A DNA stretch of 64,000 nt from JASGIT01 sp047601665 (GCA_047601665.1 JASGIT010000001.1:1488001-1552000), one strand, 5' to 3'; counted from the stretch's first letter, positions 15,625 to 23,543 are shown. Notes: generated from the sequence alone by a model not told the origin. Translations and numbers: made by a program.

Positions 15625-16878
15625 TCAGCGCAGCATCGCATACCCCACCGCGATCGCCGCCACCAGCCCCACCGCATCGGCAAACAGCGCGCAGGCCAGC
15701 GCATGGCGCTGGTGCTTGATGCCTACGCTGCCGAAGTACACGGCCAGCACGTAGAAGGTGGTTTCGGTCGAGCCCTGCACGATGGCGGCGAGGCGGCCCG
15801 CGAACGAATCCACGCCGTGGGTCTGCAGCACGTCGATCATCAAGCCCCGCGCGCCCGCGCCCGAGAGCACCTTCATCAGCCCCACGGGCAGCGCGGGCAG
15901 GAACGCCGTGTCCAGCCCCGCCCACGACACCGCCGCGCCGATCGCGCCCAGCACCGCGTCCATGCAGCCCGCGGCGCGGAACACGCCCACGGCCACGAGG
16001 ATGGCGACCAGATACGGCACGATGCGCACGGCCACGTCGAAGCCCTCCTTCGCGCCGTCGATGAAAGCGTCGTACACATTCACGCGCCGCCAGCAGCCCA
16101 CGGTGATGAAGCTCAGCACGACCAGCAGGATGACCGCCGCGCCCGTGGTGCCCGCGATGCGCGCGGCCTGTTCTGCGGGCAGCCGCGCCAGCGCCCATAC
16201 CGCCGCGCCCAGCAAGCCACCGCCCGTCAGCAAGGGCAGCAGAAACCGCGCGCGCCACAGCGGCAGCCGCTGGCACAGCGCCACGGCCAGCACGCCCGCG
16301 ATCAGCGCGATGAAGGTGACCAGCAGCGTGGGCACGAAGATGTCCGCCGCGTTGAAGCCCGCGCCCAGCCCCTGCTGCAAGGCCACGCTCTGGCGGATGG
16401 CGATGACCGAGGTGGGAATCAGCGTGAGCCCCGCCGTGTTCATCACCACGAACATGATCTGCGCATCGCTCGCCGCGCCATCCGCGCGGGTGTTGAGCGT
16501 CTGCAGCTCGCGCATGGCCGTCAGGCCCAGGGGCGTGGCCGCGTTGTCCAGGCCGAGCAGGTTGGCCGAGATGTTCAGGGTCATCGCGCCCTGCGCGGGG
16601 TGGCCCTGCGGCACGCCGGGGAACAGCAGGCGCAGCAGCGGCGCGGCGGCGCGCGCCAGCAGCTCCACCATGCCCGCGCGCTCGCCCACGCGCATCAGGC
16701 CCAGCCACAGGGCCATCACGCCCGCCAGGCCCAGGGCGATCTCGAAGCCCGAGCGCGCGCCGCTGAACATGGCCGTGAGCAGTGCGTTGAAGATGCCCTC
16801 GTCACCCAGCCACCAGCGCACCGCCGCCGTGGCGCAGGCGGTGATGAAAAAGCCTGCCCAGACCCAGTTCAGCGCCAT
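15625..16878 (-). CDS. nucleoside-recognition (SpmA/SpmB-type) membrane protein
   Basis: 417 residues with about ten hydrophobic segments. It contains two Gate/nucleoside-recognition-like halves corresponding to fused SpmA (TLNISANLLGLDNAATPLGL in the first half) and SpmB (DAFIDGAKEGFDVAVRIVPY, and QGSTETTFYVLAVYFGSVG near the C-terminus). In non-sporulating proteobacteria these are inner-membrane proteins of unclear transport role. The stop lies 15 nt beyond the end of module A. The start is 3 nt downstream of the rdgC stop on the same strand, so the two are probably co-transcribed. Confidence 0.85.
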   Translation of the reverse strand: MALNWVWAGFFITACATAAVRWWLGDEGIFNALLTAMFSGARSGFEIALGLAGVMALWLGLMRVGERAGMVELLARAAAPLLRLLFPGVPQGHPAQGAMTLNISANLLGLDNAATPLGLTAMRELQTLNTRADGAASDAQIMFVVMNTAGLTLIPTSVIAIRQSVALQQGLGAGFNAADIFVPTLLVTFIALIAGVLAVALCQRLPLWRARFLLPLLTGGGLLGAAVWALARLPAEQAARIAGTTGAAVILLVVLSFITVGCWRRVNVYDAFIDGAKEGFDVAVRIVPYLVAILVAVGVFRAAGCMDAVLGAIGAAVSWAGLDTAFLPALPVGLMKVLSGAGARGLMIDVLQTHGVDSFAGRLAAIVQGSTETTFYVLAVYFGSVGIKHQRHALACALFADAVGLVAAIAVGYAMLR

Positions 16879-16881
16879 GGA

Positions 16882-17898
16882 CTAGTCGAACGGAAGGTCG
16901 GCCGGATCCGTATCCACGGGCGCCTGCGCGGGGCCGGTCACCGTGCCTGGTACTGAGGCATGGGCTGCAGCGGAGGCTGGAGCCGAGGCTGCAGCGGGTT
17001 GCCCGATCTCCGTGCGCCCCTCGCCGCCCAGGGCTTCGATCAGGTCGGGAATCAGCTTGCTGAGTTCGCCCGTGGCAATCGCCACATCGGCGTCAAAGCC
17101 CGCATCGTCTTCCTTCTGCCCCTCGAACACCGTGTCCAGAAAGGCAATCTTCTTGATCTGCAAGCCTTCCGTGAGCACGAAAGACACGCGCTCGTCCCAG
17201 GTCAGCGCCAGCTTGGTGGGCAGCTTGCCCGCCTCGATGTGGACGCGGATCTCGTCGATGTCGAGCGGATGGCGCGCGTAGCGCACCACGGCCTTGGCCT
17301 CGTCGGCGGCCTTGAGCTCGCACTCGCGGTCCACCGAGAAGCCCACGGGCGGCTCCTGCTCCCGGAGCCAGTGGGCCATGGCCGCCTGGGGCGAAGTCTG
17401 CGTGTCCAGCAGCGCCACGGCAAAGCCGGGCAGCAGTTCCACCAGCAGGCTCACCACTTCATCGGCGCGGCCCTGGCTGCCCGTGTCCAGCGCCAGCGTG
17501 CGCGCCTCGCGGTCGATCCACACCCACATCGAGCCCTGCTTGGTGAAGGCCATGGGCAGCAGGTCGAGCTTGGCCTCTTCCTTGAGTTCGCGGCTTTCCT
17601 TCTTGCCGGGCTTGCGGCCCGTTTCCTGCTCGATGCGCGCGGCTTTTTCCTTCACCTTGCGTGCCAGCACCGGGCCCGGCAGCATCTTGGATTCGGTCAT
17701 GTAGCGCAGCACCCATTGCCCGCTCACGCTCTCGGCCAGCGCGCCATGCGCCTCGCCGCGCGGCGGCACGAAGCCGCTGGACTTTTCCTGCGTGGCGCCG
17801 CATTCGGCAAACGGGGCCTTGGCCAGGGCCTCTTCCAAACCTTCCAACGTACCCTGCCAAGTCTCGGCAATGCGGTACACGATCATGTTCTTGAACAA
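16882..17898 (-). CDS. rdgC: recombination-associated protein RdgC
   Basis: 338 residues matching RdgC, the ring-shaped DNA-binding protein that modulates RecA and fork-associated recombination. The N-terminus LFKNMIVYRI, the central PLTRRxxK-like core (KESRELKEEAKLDLLPMAF) and the C-terminal DLIEALGGEG are typical. I choose a TTG start at 17898 because GAAGGA lies 6 nt upstream and gives the expected (M)FKN terminus; an ATG at 17886 is the alternative. The last residues are an alanine/proline-rich tail. It lies between the two origin-like modules. Confidence 0.9.
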   Translation of the reverse strand: MFKNMIVYRIAETWQGTLEGLEEALAKAPFAECGATQEKSSGFVPPRGEAHGALAESVSGQWVLRYMTESKMLPGPVLARKVKEKAARIEQETGRKPGKKESRELKEEAKLDLLPMAFTKQGSMWVWIDREARTLALDTGSQGRADEVVSLLVELLPGFAVALLDTQTSPQAAMAHWLREQEPPVGFSVDRECELKAADEAKAVVRYARHPLDIDEIRVHIEAGKLPTKLALTWDERVSFVLTEGLQIKKIAFLDTVFEGQKEDDAGFDADVAIATGELSKLIPDLIEALGGEGRTEIGQPAAASAPASAAAHASVPGTVTGPAQAPVDTDPADLPFD

Positions 17899-18052
17899 CG
17901 CGATTCCTTCTTTCCAGACGATAGGCTGCAACTTTACACACCCTCATCTCCCGCTTATGGCGGTGTTACACAACCCGCCCACACTGCATTCCAACGCTGG
18001 CGCATTTCTCCTTCTTCGTAGCGCTGGCGGGTCAACCCCGAAAGGAATCACC

Positions 18053-18592
18053 ATGGCATCCCTCCAACACCGCCTCGCTTCCACCGCTGTCGCCTCGGCC
18101 CTGCTGGCCGCGCTGGCGGTTCCGGCCTTCGCCCAGACCGCCGCGCCGGCGGCTGCACCCGCAGCGCCCGCAGCAGCCACGGCACCCGCACCGCAGCACG
18201 AGCGCTTCCAGGAAATGCGCAAAGAACGCAAGGCGCGCATGGAAAAGTTCGCCGCCGAGCTCAAGGCCAAGCTGCAGCTGACCAGCGAACAGGAAGGCGC
18301 CTGGACCACCTTCCAGACCGCCATGAAGCCCCAGCCGCCCCAGGGCGGCCGCCCGGACTTCAAGAACTTCAAGAACCTGACCACGCCCGAACGCATCGAC
18401 CAGATGCACGCCCTGCGCGCCCAACATGCCGCCGAGGCCGACCGTCGCGACGAGGCCACCAAGGCCTTCTACGCCCAGCTCACGCCCGCGCAGCAGAAGA
18501 CCTTTGACGCGCAGACCCTGCGCTACATGCACCACATGGGCCCGCACCGCGGCGGCCCGGGCAAGTCCGGCCCCGCACCGCAGCACCCGTAA
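18053..18592 (+). CDS. periplasmic LTXXQ-motif (Spy/CpxP-like) protein
   Basis: 179 residues. The Sec signal peptide ends at AFAQT, followed by an Ala/Pro-rich linker (about 28-48). A helical region carries two LTxxQ-type motifs: LTTPERIDQM and LTPAQQKTFDA. This is the Spy/CpxP fold, a periplasmic chaperone or metal/envelope-stress factor. The C-terminus is His/Gly/Pro-rich (MHHMGPHRGGPG), possibly metal binding. Start at 18053 after AAAGGAAT. An intrinsic terminator follows at 18620-18651. Envelope-stress control is plausible but no operator was recognised. Confidence 0.82.
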   Translation: MASLQHRLASTAVASALLAALAVPAFAQTAAPAAAPAAPAAATAPAPQHERFQEMRKERKARMEKFAAELKAKLQLTSEQEGAWTTFQTAMKPQPPQGGRPDFKNFKNLTTPERIDQMHALRAQHAAEADRRDEATKAFYAQLTPAQQKTFDAQTLRYMHHMGPHRGGPGKSGPAPQHP

Positions 18593-18619
18593 TCGCTCGT
18601 AGCTGCCTCTTTGCGCCAG

Positions 18620-18651
18620 GCGCCCGGCCTCAAAAGCCGGGCGCTTTTTTT
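18620..18651 (+). terminator. intrinsic terminator after the LTXXQ gene
   Basis: The stem GCGCCCGGC / GCCGGGCGC with a 7-nt loop is followed by a run of seven or eight T. This is the clearest rho-independent terminator in the window. Confidence 0.9.
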
Positions 18652-18666
18652 GCGTCTGTGAGCCCC

Positions 18667-18875
18667 TGTGGACAACTTTGGGGATGAATTTCCCACAACC
18701 ATCCGCTTATCCACAACCTGCCGCGCCGCCGCCAAGTTGTTCCCAAAACGCGACACGGTTGCACGGCTGCCGGGCCACAGGGTTGGACGGCACCTAAATG
18801 CCCGCCACGATTGGAAAAAACGCACTTGCCCACAGAAAAGCGCGGCTTCTACTACCACCACTATCTTTTTAGAAC
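18667..18875 (+). other. origin-like module B (DnaA boxes + DnaA-trio)
   Basis: This gene-free DNA contains TTGTCCACA on the minus strand (18667-18675), TTTCCCACA (18689-18697), a perfect DnaA box TTATCCACA (18707-18715) and TTGCCCACA (18826-18834). After exactly 14 nt, as in module A, comes CTACTACCACCACTATC (18849-18865), then TTTTTAGAA AT-rich DNA. Between the boxes both modules also share ACAGGGTTG and TTGGAAAAA words in the same order. Nothing else is recognised in this 317-nt gap apart from the terminator at its left. Confidence 0.55.
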
Positions 18876-18909
18876 GAATACAAGGCCAATGCGGGGACAA
18901 TCCCGCCCC

Positions 18910-19542
18910 ATGCCACAGCCCATCGCCGTCATCGACTTCGAAACCACCGGCATGGCCCCCACGCAAGGCTCCCGCGCCACCGAAGTCGCCATCGTCCTCA
19001 TCGAAGGCGAGCGCGTCCTGGGCCGTTTCCAGAGCCTGATGAAGACGGGCGCGTGGATTCCGCCCTTCATCACCCAGCTCACGGGCATCACCAACGCCAT
19101 GACGGCCGCCGCCCCGCCCGCTGAAGAAGTCATGTGCGAGGCCGCGCGGTTCGTGGGCGATGCGCCCCTGGTGGCGCACAACGCCGCGTTCGACAGCAAG
19201 TTCTGGCAGTCCGAACTGCGCCACGCCGGGCTGGCGGCGCCCCACCTCTTCGCCTGCACCGTGCTGCTGTCGCGCCGCATCTACCCGCACGCGCCCAGCC
19301 ACAAGCTCGGCAACCTCATCGCCCACCTGGGCCTGCCCCAAACCGGCCGCGCCCACCGCGCCCTGGCCGACGCGGAAATGGCCGCCGCCCTGCTCGCCCG
19401 CCTGCAGCGCGACCTGAGCCAGCGCTACCGCCTGCCCTGGCCCGGGCACCACCTACTGATGGAACTGCAGCGCTGCCCGCGCCAAGCCCTGCCCCGCTTC
19501 TTGCAGCAGGCTGCGCATAGCTCTCTTTTTGATAGCTGCTAG
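18910..19542 (+). CDS. DEDDh 3'-5' exonuclease (DNA polymerase III epsilon-like)
   Basis: 210 residues with exonuclease motifs in order: Exo I IDFETTG (Asp and Glu), Exo II around HNAAFDSKFW, and Exo III HRALADAEMAAALL (His and Asp). It lacks the polymerase alpha-binding tail of DnaQ, so it is likely an accessory proofreading or repair exonuclease. An ATG at 18889 is an alternative start. The final codons LFDSC and TAG lie within a copy of the palindromic repeat, suggesting the repeat reshaped the C-terminus. The gene begins about 40 nt beyond the DnaA-trio of module B. Confidence 0.86.
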   Translation: MPQPIAVIDFETTGMAPTQGSRATEVAIVLIEGERVLGRFQSLMKTGAWIPPFITQLTGITNAMTAAAPPAEEVMCEAARFVGDAPLVAHNAAFDSKFWQSELRHAGLAAPHLFACTVLLSRRIYPHAPSHKLGNLIAHLGLPQTGRAHRALADAEMAAALLARLQRDLSQRYRLPWPGHHLLMELQRCPRQALPRFLQQAAHSSLFDSC

Positions 19543-19582
19543 CGCTTATCCATCAAGCGCTGGAGGCCAATTTCATTTAAAT
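19526..19582 (+). repeat. palindromic repeat, copy 4
   Basis: Full-length copy (GATAGCTGCTAGCGCTTATC ... AAGCGCTGGAGGCC with A/T tail) overlapping the 3' end of the exonuclease gene, whose stop codon it supplies. Confidence 0.8.
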
Positions 19583-19611
19583 CCAGACAAAAGCGGCTAG
19601 CCTGTGCTAGG

Positions 19612-19710
19612 ATGGCCGCTCTCATGCAACGCAGCACCTCCCTCCCCACCCTATCGCTAGGCCTAGCACCTGGCCGGGGTCTGCTCGCGTTCGCCGCTCT
19701 CGCCGCCTGA
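19612..19710 (+). CDS. candidate leucine-rich leader peptide of leuA
   Basis: A 32-codon frame (or 28 codons from the ATG at 19624, which has GGATGG upstream) with about eight leucine codons, clustered as SLPTLSLGL and GLLAF. It ends 121 nt before the leuA ATG. Leucine-rich leaders followed by alternative hairpins are the hallmark of attenuation, where ribosome stalling on Leu codons during starvation lets transcription continue. It is too small for composition to be conclusive. Confidence 0.5.
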   Translation: MAALMQRSTSLPTLSLGLAPGRGLLAFAALAA

Positions 19711-19722
19711 CTGTTCAGGCCG

Positions 19723-19818
19723 CACCCAACACCCCCCTGACCCCGGCCCACGAACCAGCCTTCACCCTCGCGTGAAGGGCTGCAGGGGGTGGCGCATGTC
19801 CCGTGTACCTTTTTGATT
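19723..19818 (+). promoter_or_regulatory. possible leuA attenuator hairpins
   Basis: Downstream of the leader frame, ACCCCCCTG (from about 19729) can pair with CAGGGGGT (near 19785). Inside is CTTCAC/GTGAAG (about 19760-19777). A CCTTTTTGA T-run occurs just before the leuA ribosome site. These could form mutually exclusive anti-terminator and terminator structures. The fold was not computed. Confidence 0.4.
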
Positions 19819-19831
19819 CGTGGAGCCTCTC

Positions 19832-21520
19832 ATGATTGCCCAGCCCTCTCGCAAGTACCAGCCCTTCGCCCCCATCGCCCTGGCCGACCGCACCTGGCCC
19901 TCCAACACCATCACGCAAGCGCCCATCTGGCTTTCCACCGACCTGCGCGACGGCAACCAGGCCCTGTTCGAGCCCATGAACGGCGAGCGCAAGATGACAC
20001 TGTTCCGGGAACTGGTGCGCATCGGCTTCAAGGAGATCGAAGTCGGCTTCCCCGCCGCGTCGCAGACGGACTTCGACTTCGTGCGCCGCCTGATCGACGA
20101 AAACCTCATCCCCGACGACGTGACCATCATGGTCATGACCCAGTCGCGCTCCGATCTCATCGAGCGCACGGTCGAGGCCGTGCGCGGCGCGAAGCGCGCC
20201 ATCGTCCACCTCTATAACGCCACCGCGCCGGTGTGGCGCGAGGTGGTATTCGGCATGAGCGTGCCGCAGGTGATGGAGTTCATCCACGGCCACGTGTCGC
20301 ACCTCAAGCGCCTGACCGACGCGCGGCCCGAGACGCGCTGGACGCTGCAATACTCGCCCGAGTGCTTCAGTGCGACGGAATTGGAAGTCTCACTGCAAGC
20401 CTGCCAGACCGCCATCGCCGCCTGGGGCGCGGGGCCAGGGCGCGACATCATCATCAACCTGCCCACCACGGTCGAAAACGCCACGCCCAACGTGTTCGCC
20501 GATCAGATCGAGTGGATGCACCGCCGCCTCACGCCGCGCGAGCACGTCATCCTCTCCGTCCACCCCCACAACGACCGCGGCACCGGTGTGGCTGCCGCCG
20601 AGTTGGCCCTGATGGCCGGCGCGCAGCGCGTGGAAGGCTGCCTGTTCGGCAACGGCGAGCGCTGCGGCAACCTCGACGTGGTGACCGTGGCCCTCAACCT
20701 CTACACCCAGGGCGTGCACCCGAAGCTCGACTTCGCCGACATCAACGCCGTGGCCCGCGTGGCCGAGGAATGCACCGGCCTGCCCATCCACCCGCGCCAC
20801 CCCTACGTGGGCGACCTCGTGTTCACCTCGTTCTCCGGCTCGCACCAGGACGCCATCAAAAAAGGCTTCGCCGCGCACGACCCGAATGGGCTCTGGCAAA
20901 TCCCCTATCTGCCCATCGACCCGGCGGACCTGGGCCGCACCTACGACAGCGTGATCCGCGTGAACAGCCAGTCCGGCAAGGGCGGCATCGCCTTCCTGCT
21001 CGAACGCGAACGCGGCGTGGTCATGCCGCGCCGGATGCAGGTCGAATTCAGCGCCGTGGTGCAGCGCCACACCGACACCAGCGAGACCGAGATGACCGGC
21101 GACGCGCTCTGGAACCTGTTCCAGGCCACCTACCTGCAAGCGCCCCAGGGCGTAGCGGGCGGCATCGCCTACCACGCGCACCGCCTGGCCGACGACGGCC
21201 AGGGCATCGAGATCGACGTGACCATCGACGGCGCGCGCCACATCCTGCAAGGCCAGGGCAACGGCCCGATCGACGCGACGGTGGACGCGCTGGGCCTGCC
21301 GCTCGCCGTGCACGGCTACGAGGAACGCGCCATCGGCGCGGGCTCGGACGCGCGGGCGCTGGCCATCGTGGAAGCGGGCCTGACTGGCCAGCCCGGCGCG
21401 GCCTTTGGCGTGGGTATGCACCACAACATCGTCACCGCCTCCATCCAGGCCGTGGTCAGCGCCGCCAACCGCCTGATCGCGCGCCGCCAAGCCACGGCCC
21501 AGGATGCCGTGGCGGTGTGA
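19832..21520 (+). CDS. leuA: 2-isopropylmalate synthase
   Basis: 562 residues, the long LeuA type. The catalytic TIM barrel begins LSTDLRDGNQALFEPMN (metal-binding Asp), with HPHNDRGTG carrying the metal-binding histidines and GNGERCGN. The C-terminal regulatory domain (about 440-550) includes GMHHNIVTASIQAVVSA and would bind leucine for feedback inhibition. It condenses acetyl-CoA with 2-ketoisovalerate, the first step of leucine synthesis. Start at 19832 with GGAG 7 nt upstream. A leucine-rich leader lies upstream. Only 10 bp separate its stop from the terminal attC of the integron array. Confidence 0.95.
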   Translation: MIAQPSRKYQPFAPIALADRTWPSNTITQAPIWLSTDLRDGNQALFEPMNGERKMTLFRELVRIGFKEIEVGFPAASQTDFDFVRRLIDENLIPDDVTIMVMTQSRSDLIERTVEAVRGAKRAIVHLYNATAPVWREVVFGMSVPQVMEFIHGHVSHLKRLTDARPETRWTLQYSPECFSATELEVSLQACQTAIAAWGAGPGRDIIINLPTTVENATPNVFADQIEWMHRRLTPREHVILSVHPHNDRGTGVAAAELALMAGAQRVEGCLFGNGERCGNLDVVTVALNLYTQGVHPKLDFADINAVARVAEECTGLPIHPRHPYVGDLVFTSFSGSHQDAIKKGFAAHDPNGLWQIPYLPIDPADLGRTYDSVIRVNSQSGKGGIAFLLERERGVVMPRRMQVEFSAVVQRHTDTSETEMTGDALWNLFQATYLQAPQGVAGGIAYHAHRLADDGQGIEIDVTIDGARHILQGQGNGPIDATVDALGLPLAVHGYEERAIGAGSDARALAIVEAGLTGQPGAAFGVGMHHNIVTASIQAVVSAANRLIARRQATAQDAVAV

Positions 21521-21530
21521 GTGAGCCTTG

Positions 21531-21587
21531 GGCTAACGACGAAGCTCAGCGGGCGGCGTAGCCGTCCGCTGGTGCGACCTGTTCTAA
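21531..21587 (-). repeat. attC site, array end
   Basis: 57-bp imperfect palindrome: GGCTAAC at one end, a GTTCTAA core-like end at the other, and an inner stem AGCTCAGCGGGCGGC/GCCGTCCGCTGG. It is nearly identical in its stem to the attC sites at 23555 and 26046. It closes the last cassette. Confidence 0.75.
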
Positions 21588-21748
21588 ACGTTGGTCTTCT
21601 TTCCGGTAACGATGGAGGCAATCAGTTCAATTGCCGTCGCCAGCCCGACCAACACGGCTGCACCTTTGAAGACGCCGACAACCGTGAGAACTATCGAAGC
21701 CACCAATACGGTGCCTGAGAAGTAGTGGCGGGTCTTCATGTTTCTCAT
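21584..21748 (-). CDS. 54-aa membrane protein (integron cassette 9)
   Basis: A short frame beginning MRNMKTRHYFSGTVLVA, with two hydrophobic stretches (about 10-28 and 30-46) and a basic end GKKTNV; the stop lies inside the terminal attC. Both the frame filling the cassette and the stop inside attC are typical of genuine cassette genes. No family was recognised. An alternative start is the ATG at 21739. Small two-helix membrane proteins in cassettes could be toxins, stress modulators or simply unknown. Confidence 0.6.
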   Translation of the reverse strand: MRNMKTRHYFSGTVLVASIVLTVVGVFKGAAVLVGLATAIELIASIVTGKKTNV

Positions 21749-21751
21749 GAG

Positions 21752-21808
21752 GCCTGACGTTCGACGTAAGGGGCCTGCCGCAGGCAGATCCCCTTGGCGG
21801 AGGGGTTA
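21752..21808 (-). repeat. attC site between cassettes 8 and 9
   Basis: Bounded by GCCTGAC and GTTAAGT, with an inner stem AAGGGGCCTGCCG / CGGCAG..CCCCTT. About 57 bp. Confidence 0.75.
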
Positions 21809-21816
21809 AGTGCCAT

Positions 21817-22236
21817 CTAGCGCAACTTGGTACGCGCCAAGCGCTTGGCATTGGCAACGGCCTTGCGGTGTACCGGAGCGAGGCCTTTGTCCACGACGCC
21901 AAACGCCGCGCTTTGCAATTGCTTTGCTACCGGACTCGCCGACGGTTTGAACCAAAACGCCGGTGACCACATCGAGCGGAAGAATGCAAGGGTAATTGCT
22001 TGATTGGCACGGACGGCCTCCATAGCCATGGCGTTCCAGGACTCAAAGAACGCGGCACCCTTCTCATTTACCATCAGTTTGAACTCCCGCCGATCCCTCT
22101 TGGAAGGAGAAGGCCCTGCAATTGCCATGCGCGCGACGCGATGCGCGACGACTTGAGGTGTTGCAAGCGCGAGTTCGGTGGTCTTGGATGCAATGGATGC
22201 CATCGGCTTTGCCTTTCTGGCGCGGCGAGTCGTCAT
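21817..22236 (-). CDS. phasin-like PHA granule protein (integron cassette 8)
   Basis: 139 residues, basic and helical. The block RMAIAGPSPSKRDRREFKLM followed by NEKGAAFFESWNAMAMEAVRANQ resembles the polyhydroxyalkanoate granule-associated phasin family common in beta-proteobacteria; such proteins coat PHA granules. A basic C-terminus (KAVANAKRLARTKLR) could touch DNA or polymer. GGAG lies 7 nt ahead of the ATG. It is carried as a gene cassette on the minus strand between two attC sites, an uncommon cargo type. Identification rests on remembered family similarity. Confidence 0.65.
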   Translation of the reverse strand: MTTRRARKAKPMASIASKTTELALATPQVVAHRVARMAIAGPSPSKRDRREFKLMVNEKGAAFFESWNAMAMEAVRANQAITLAFFRSMWSPAFWFKPSASPVAKQLQSAAFGVVDKGLAPVHRKAVANAKRLARTKLR

Positions 22237-22277
22237 GGGAGCCTCCTTGGTGATGATGCGACTATAGCCCTTATAGC

Positions 22278-22337
22278 AACTAACGTTTGAAATCAGCCAC
22301 CTCCGCTTGCGGGTGTCGGCTGGATGAGTTGTCAGGC
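22278..22337 (-). repeat. attC site between cassettes 7 and 8
   Basis: An end with ACTAAC and a GTCAGGC core-like end flank the stem TCAGCCACCTCCGC / GGGTGTCGGCTGG. About 60 bp. Confidence 0.72.
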
Positions 22338-22895
22338 GGCACCGCCTTTGTGCACCGTGTAGCGCAACTCGGCCATCCCTGTGCCCATTTGATGAACAGA
22401 CGTTAAGCGCAGGACAGGACTGAGTACCCTTCGAGGAAATAGCGGCTTGCCTTTACCAAGGGTGGCTGAACCGACTTGAATGATTAGCTCATCCAGTAGC
22501 CCGGCATCATAAAACTGGCCTGCGAGATCTCCGCCGCCAACAATCCAGATGTTCTTTTTTCCGGCAGCGGCTCGCATTTCAGCATGAACATGGTGCACAT
22601 CTCCATTGGCGAATCGGATATTTGCACCTTCTATGATCGGAAGTTGGCGACTAGAAAATATCCATGCTGGTTGAGCGTATGGCCACGACGAGTCTGTTTC
22701 AGCCGCAACCTTTTCTGCATTTCGCACCATCCATTCGTAGGTCGCTGATCCCATGGCCAAAGCGCCAACTTCTGATATGAATGCTGGATAGCTGGAGCCA
22801 CTAAGATCACCAAGGGAGAAAAGCCATTCCAACGAATCGTCTTCAGTTGCGATAAATCCATCAAGGCTTGTCACTGTGTAGTATTGAGTTTTCAT
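22332..22895 (-). CDS. RibD-C/dihydrofolate-reductase-family protein (integron cassette 7)
   Basis: 187 residues with the fold pattern of the RibD C-terminal/YyaP-type reductases: YTVTSLDGFIATEDDSLEWL at the start, GALAMGSATYEWM in the middle and KNIWIVGGGDLAGQFYDAGLLDEL (the nucleotide-binding GGG) later. These are NADPH-binding reductases of mostly unknown substrate and are distinct from trimethoprim-resistant DfrA/DfrB. GC content is clearly below the chromosomal average. The stop overlaps attC by six bases. Confidence 0.82.
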   Translation of the reverse strand: MKTQYYTVTSLDGFIATEDDSLEWLFSLGDLSGSSYPAFISEVGALAMGSATYEWMVRNAEKVAAETDSSWPYAQPAWIFSSRQLPIIEGANIRFANGDVHHVHAEMRAAAGKKNIWIVGGGDLAGQFYDAGLLDELIIQVGSATLGKGKPLFPRRVLSPVLRLTSVHQMGTGMAELRYTVHKGGAA

Positions 22896-22922
22896 GAATT
22901 TATCTTAGCGCTTTATCGTACC

Positions 22923-22980
22923 ACCTAACGTTGGAATTCAGGGGCCGCCAGAGGCGGTCCGCTGAAATGAAGGGCTAGCC
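22923..22980 (-). repeat. attC site between cassettes 6 and 7
   Basis: ACCTAAC at one end and GCTAGCC (altered core) at the other, with an inner stem TTCAGGGGCCGCC / GGCGGTCCGCTGAA. 58 bp. Confidence 0.75.
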
Positions 22981-23534
22981 GTCAGTTCGCCAATTAGCTC
23001 CGCATGGCGTCGTTTCAGGAATTGAAAAGTCTCAATGGCTTGATTCTCAAATGTCTCAGGCCAATCGATCTTGGAGTGCCAACTGTACTTGACCTGTTCA
23101 TCCTTCCATCTCCGGTGGTTAACTGCCCACGAGTTGCAGTGATCCAAAAAATCGACATAACTCGCCGGAAATTCACCTCCATAGATCAAATGCGCCTTCG
23201 TCTTAAGCAAAGTCTTAATATGCTCATTTCTTGGCAGAAATTCAGTCTCCGCCCAGAATAGCCATGTGCGAAGTTCATCTGCGGGCAAATCTTCTTCGGC
23301 AGGGAAAACGTATGTGCGACCAAGCGAGTCGAGAAGATCTTGATAGGTCCTTCGTCCCTCATATAAAGACGCAGCAAGAGGCCCATATAATTCTTCAATT
23401 TGTCGCTCAATGAATTTGAGCTGCGACTCAATTCTGCGCCGCTTTTCTTCTCGTTGCGATGTGAGCCGGTGATTGACGAACCAGCTGATGGCCGCTACCG
23501 CCGCACCGATAAGCGCTATCCATACTGGTTGCAT
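22938..23534 (-). CDS. membrane-anchored coiled-coil protein, unknown (integron cassette 6)
   Basis: 198 residues. One N-terminal TM helix (about 4-22, WIALIGAAVAAISWFV) is followed by a charged coiled-coil-like stretch (about 26-60, RLTSQREEKRRRIESQLKFI). The rest is a soluble region rich in Trp, Tyr and His. The stop lies inside attC. No catalytic motif was recognised. The topology suggests a small cytoplasmic-facing membrane anchor protein. Low GC compared with the host chromosome. Confidence 0.75.
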   Translation of the reverse strand: MQPVWIALIGAAVAAISWFVNHRLTSQREEKRRRIESQLKFIERQIEELYGPLAASLYEGRRTYQDLLDSLGRTYVFPAEEDLPADELRTWLFWAETEFLPRNEHIKTLLKTKAHLIYGGEFPASYVDFLDHCNSWAVNHRRWKDEQVKYSWHSKIDWPETFENQAIETFQFLKRRHAELIGELTASPSFQRTASGGP

Positions 23535-23543
23535 AGATTTTTC

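Noticed and set aside
22332..22895. Trimethoprim-resistance gene in the integron
   Set aside because: The protein is of the RibD-C/YyaP-like branch, not DfrA or DfrB; no basis for a resistance call.
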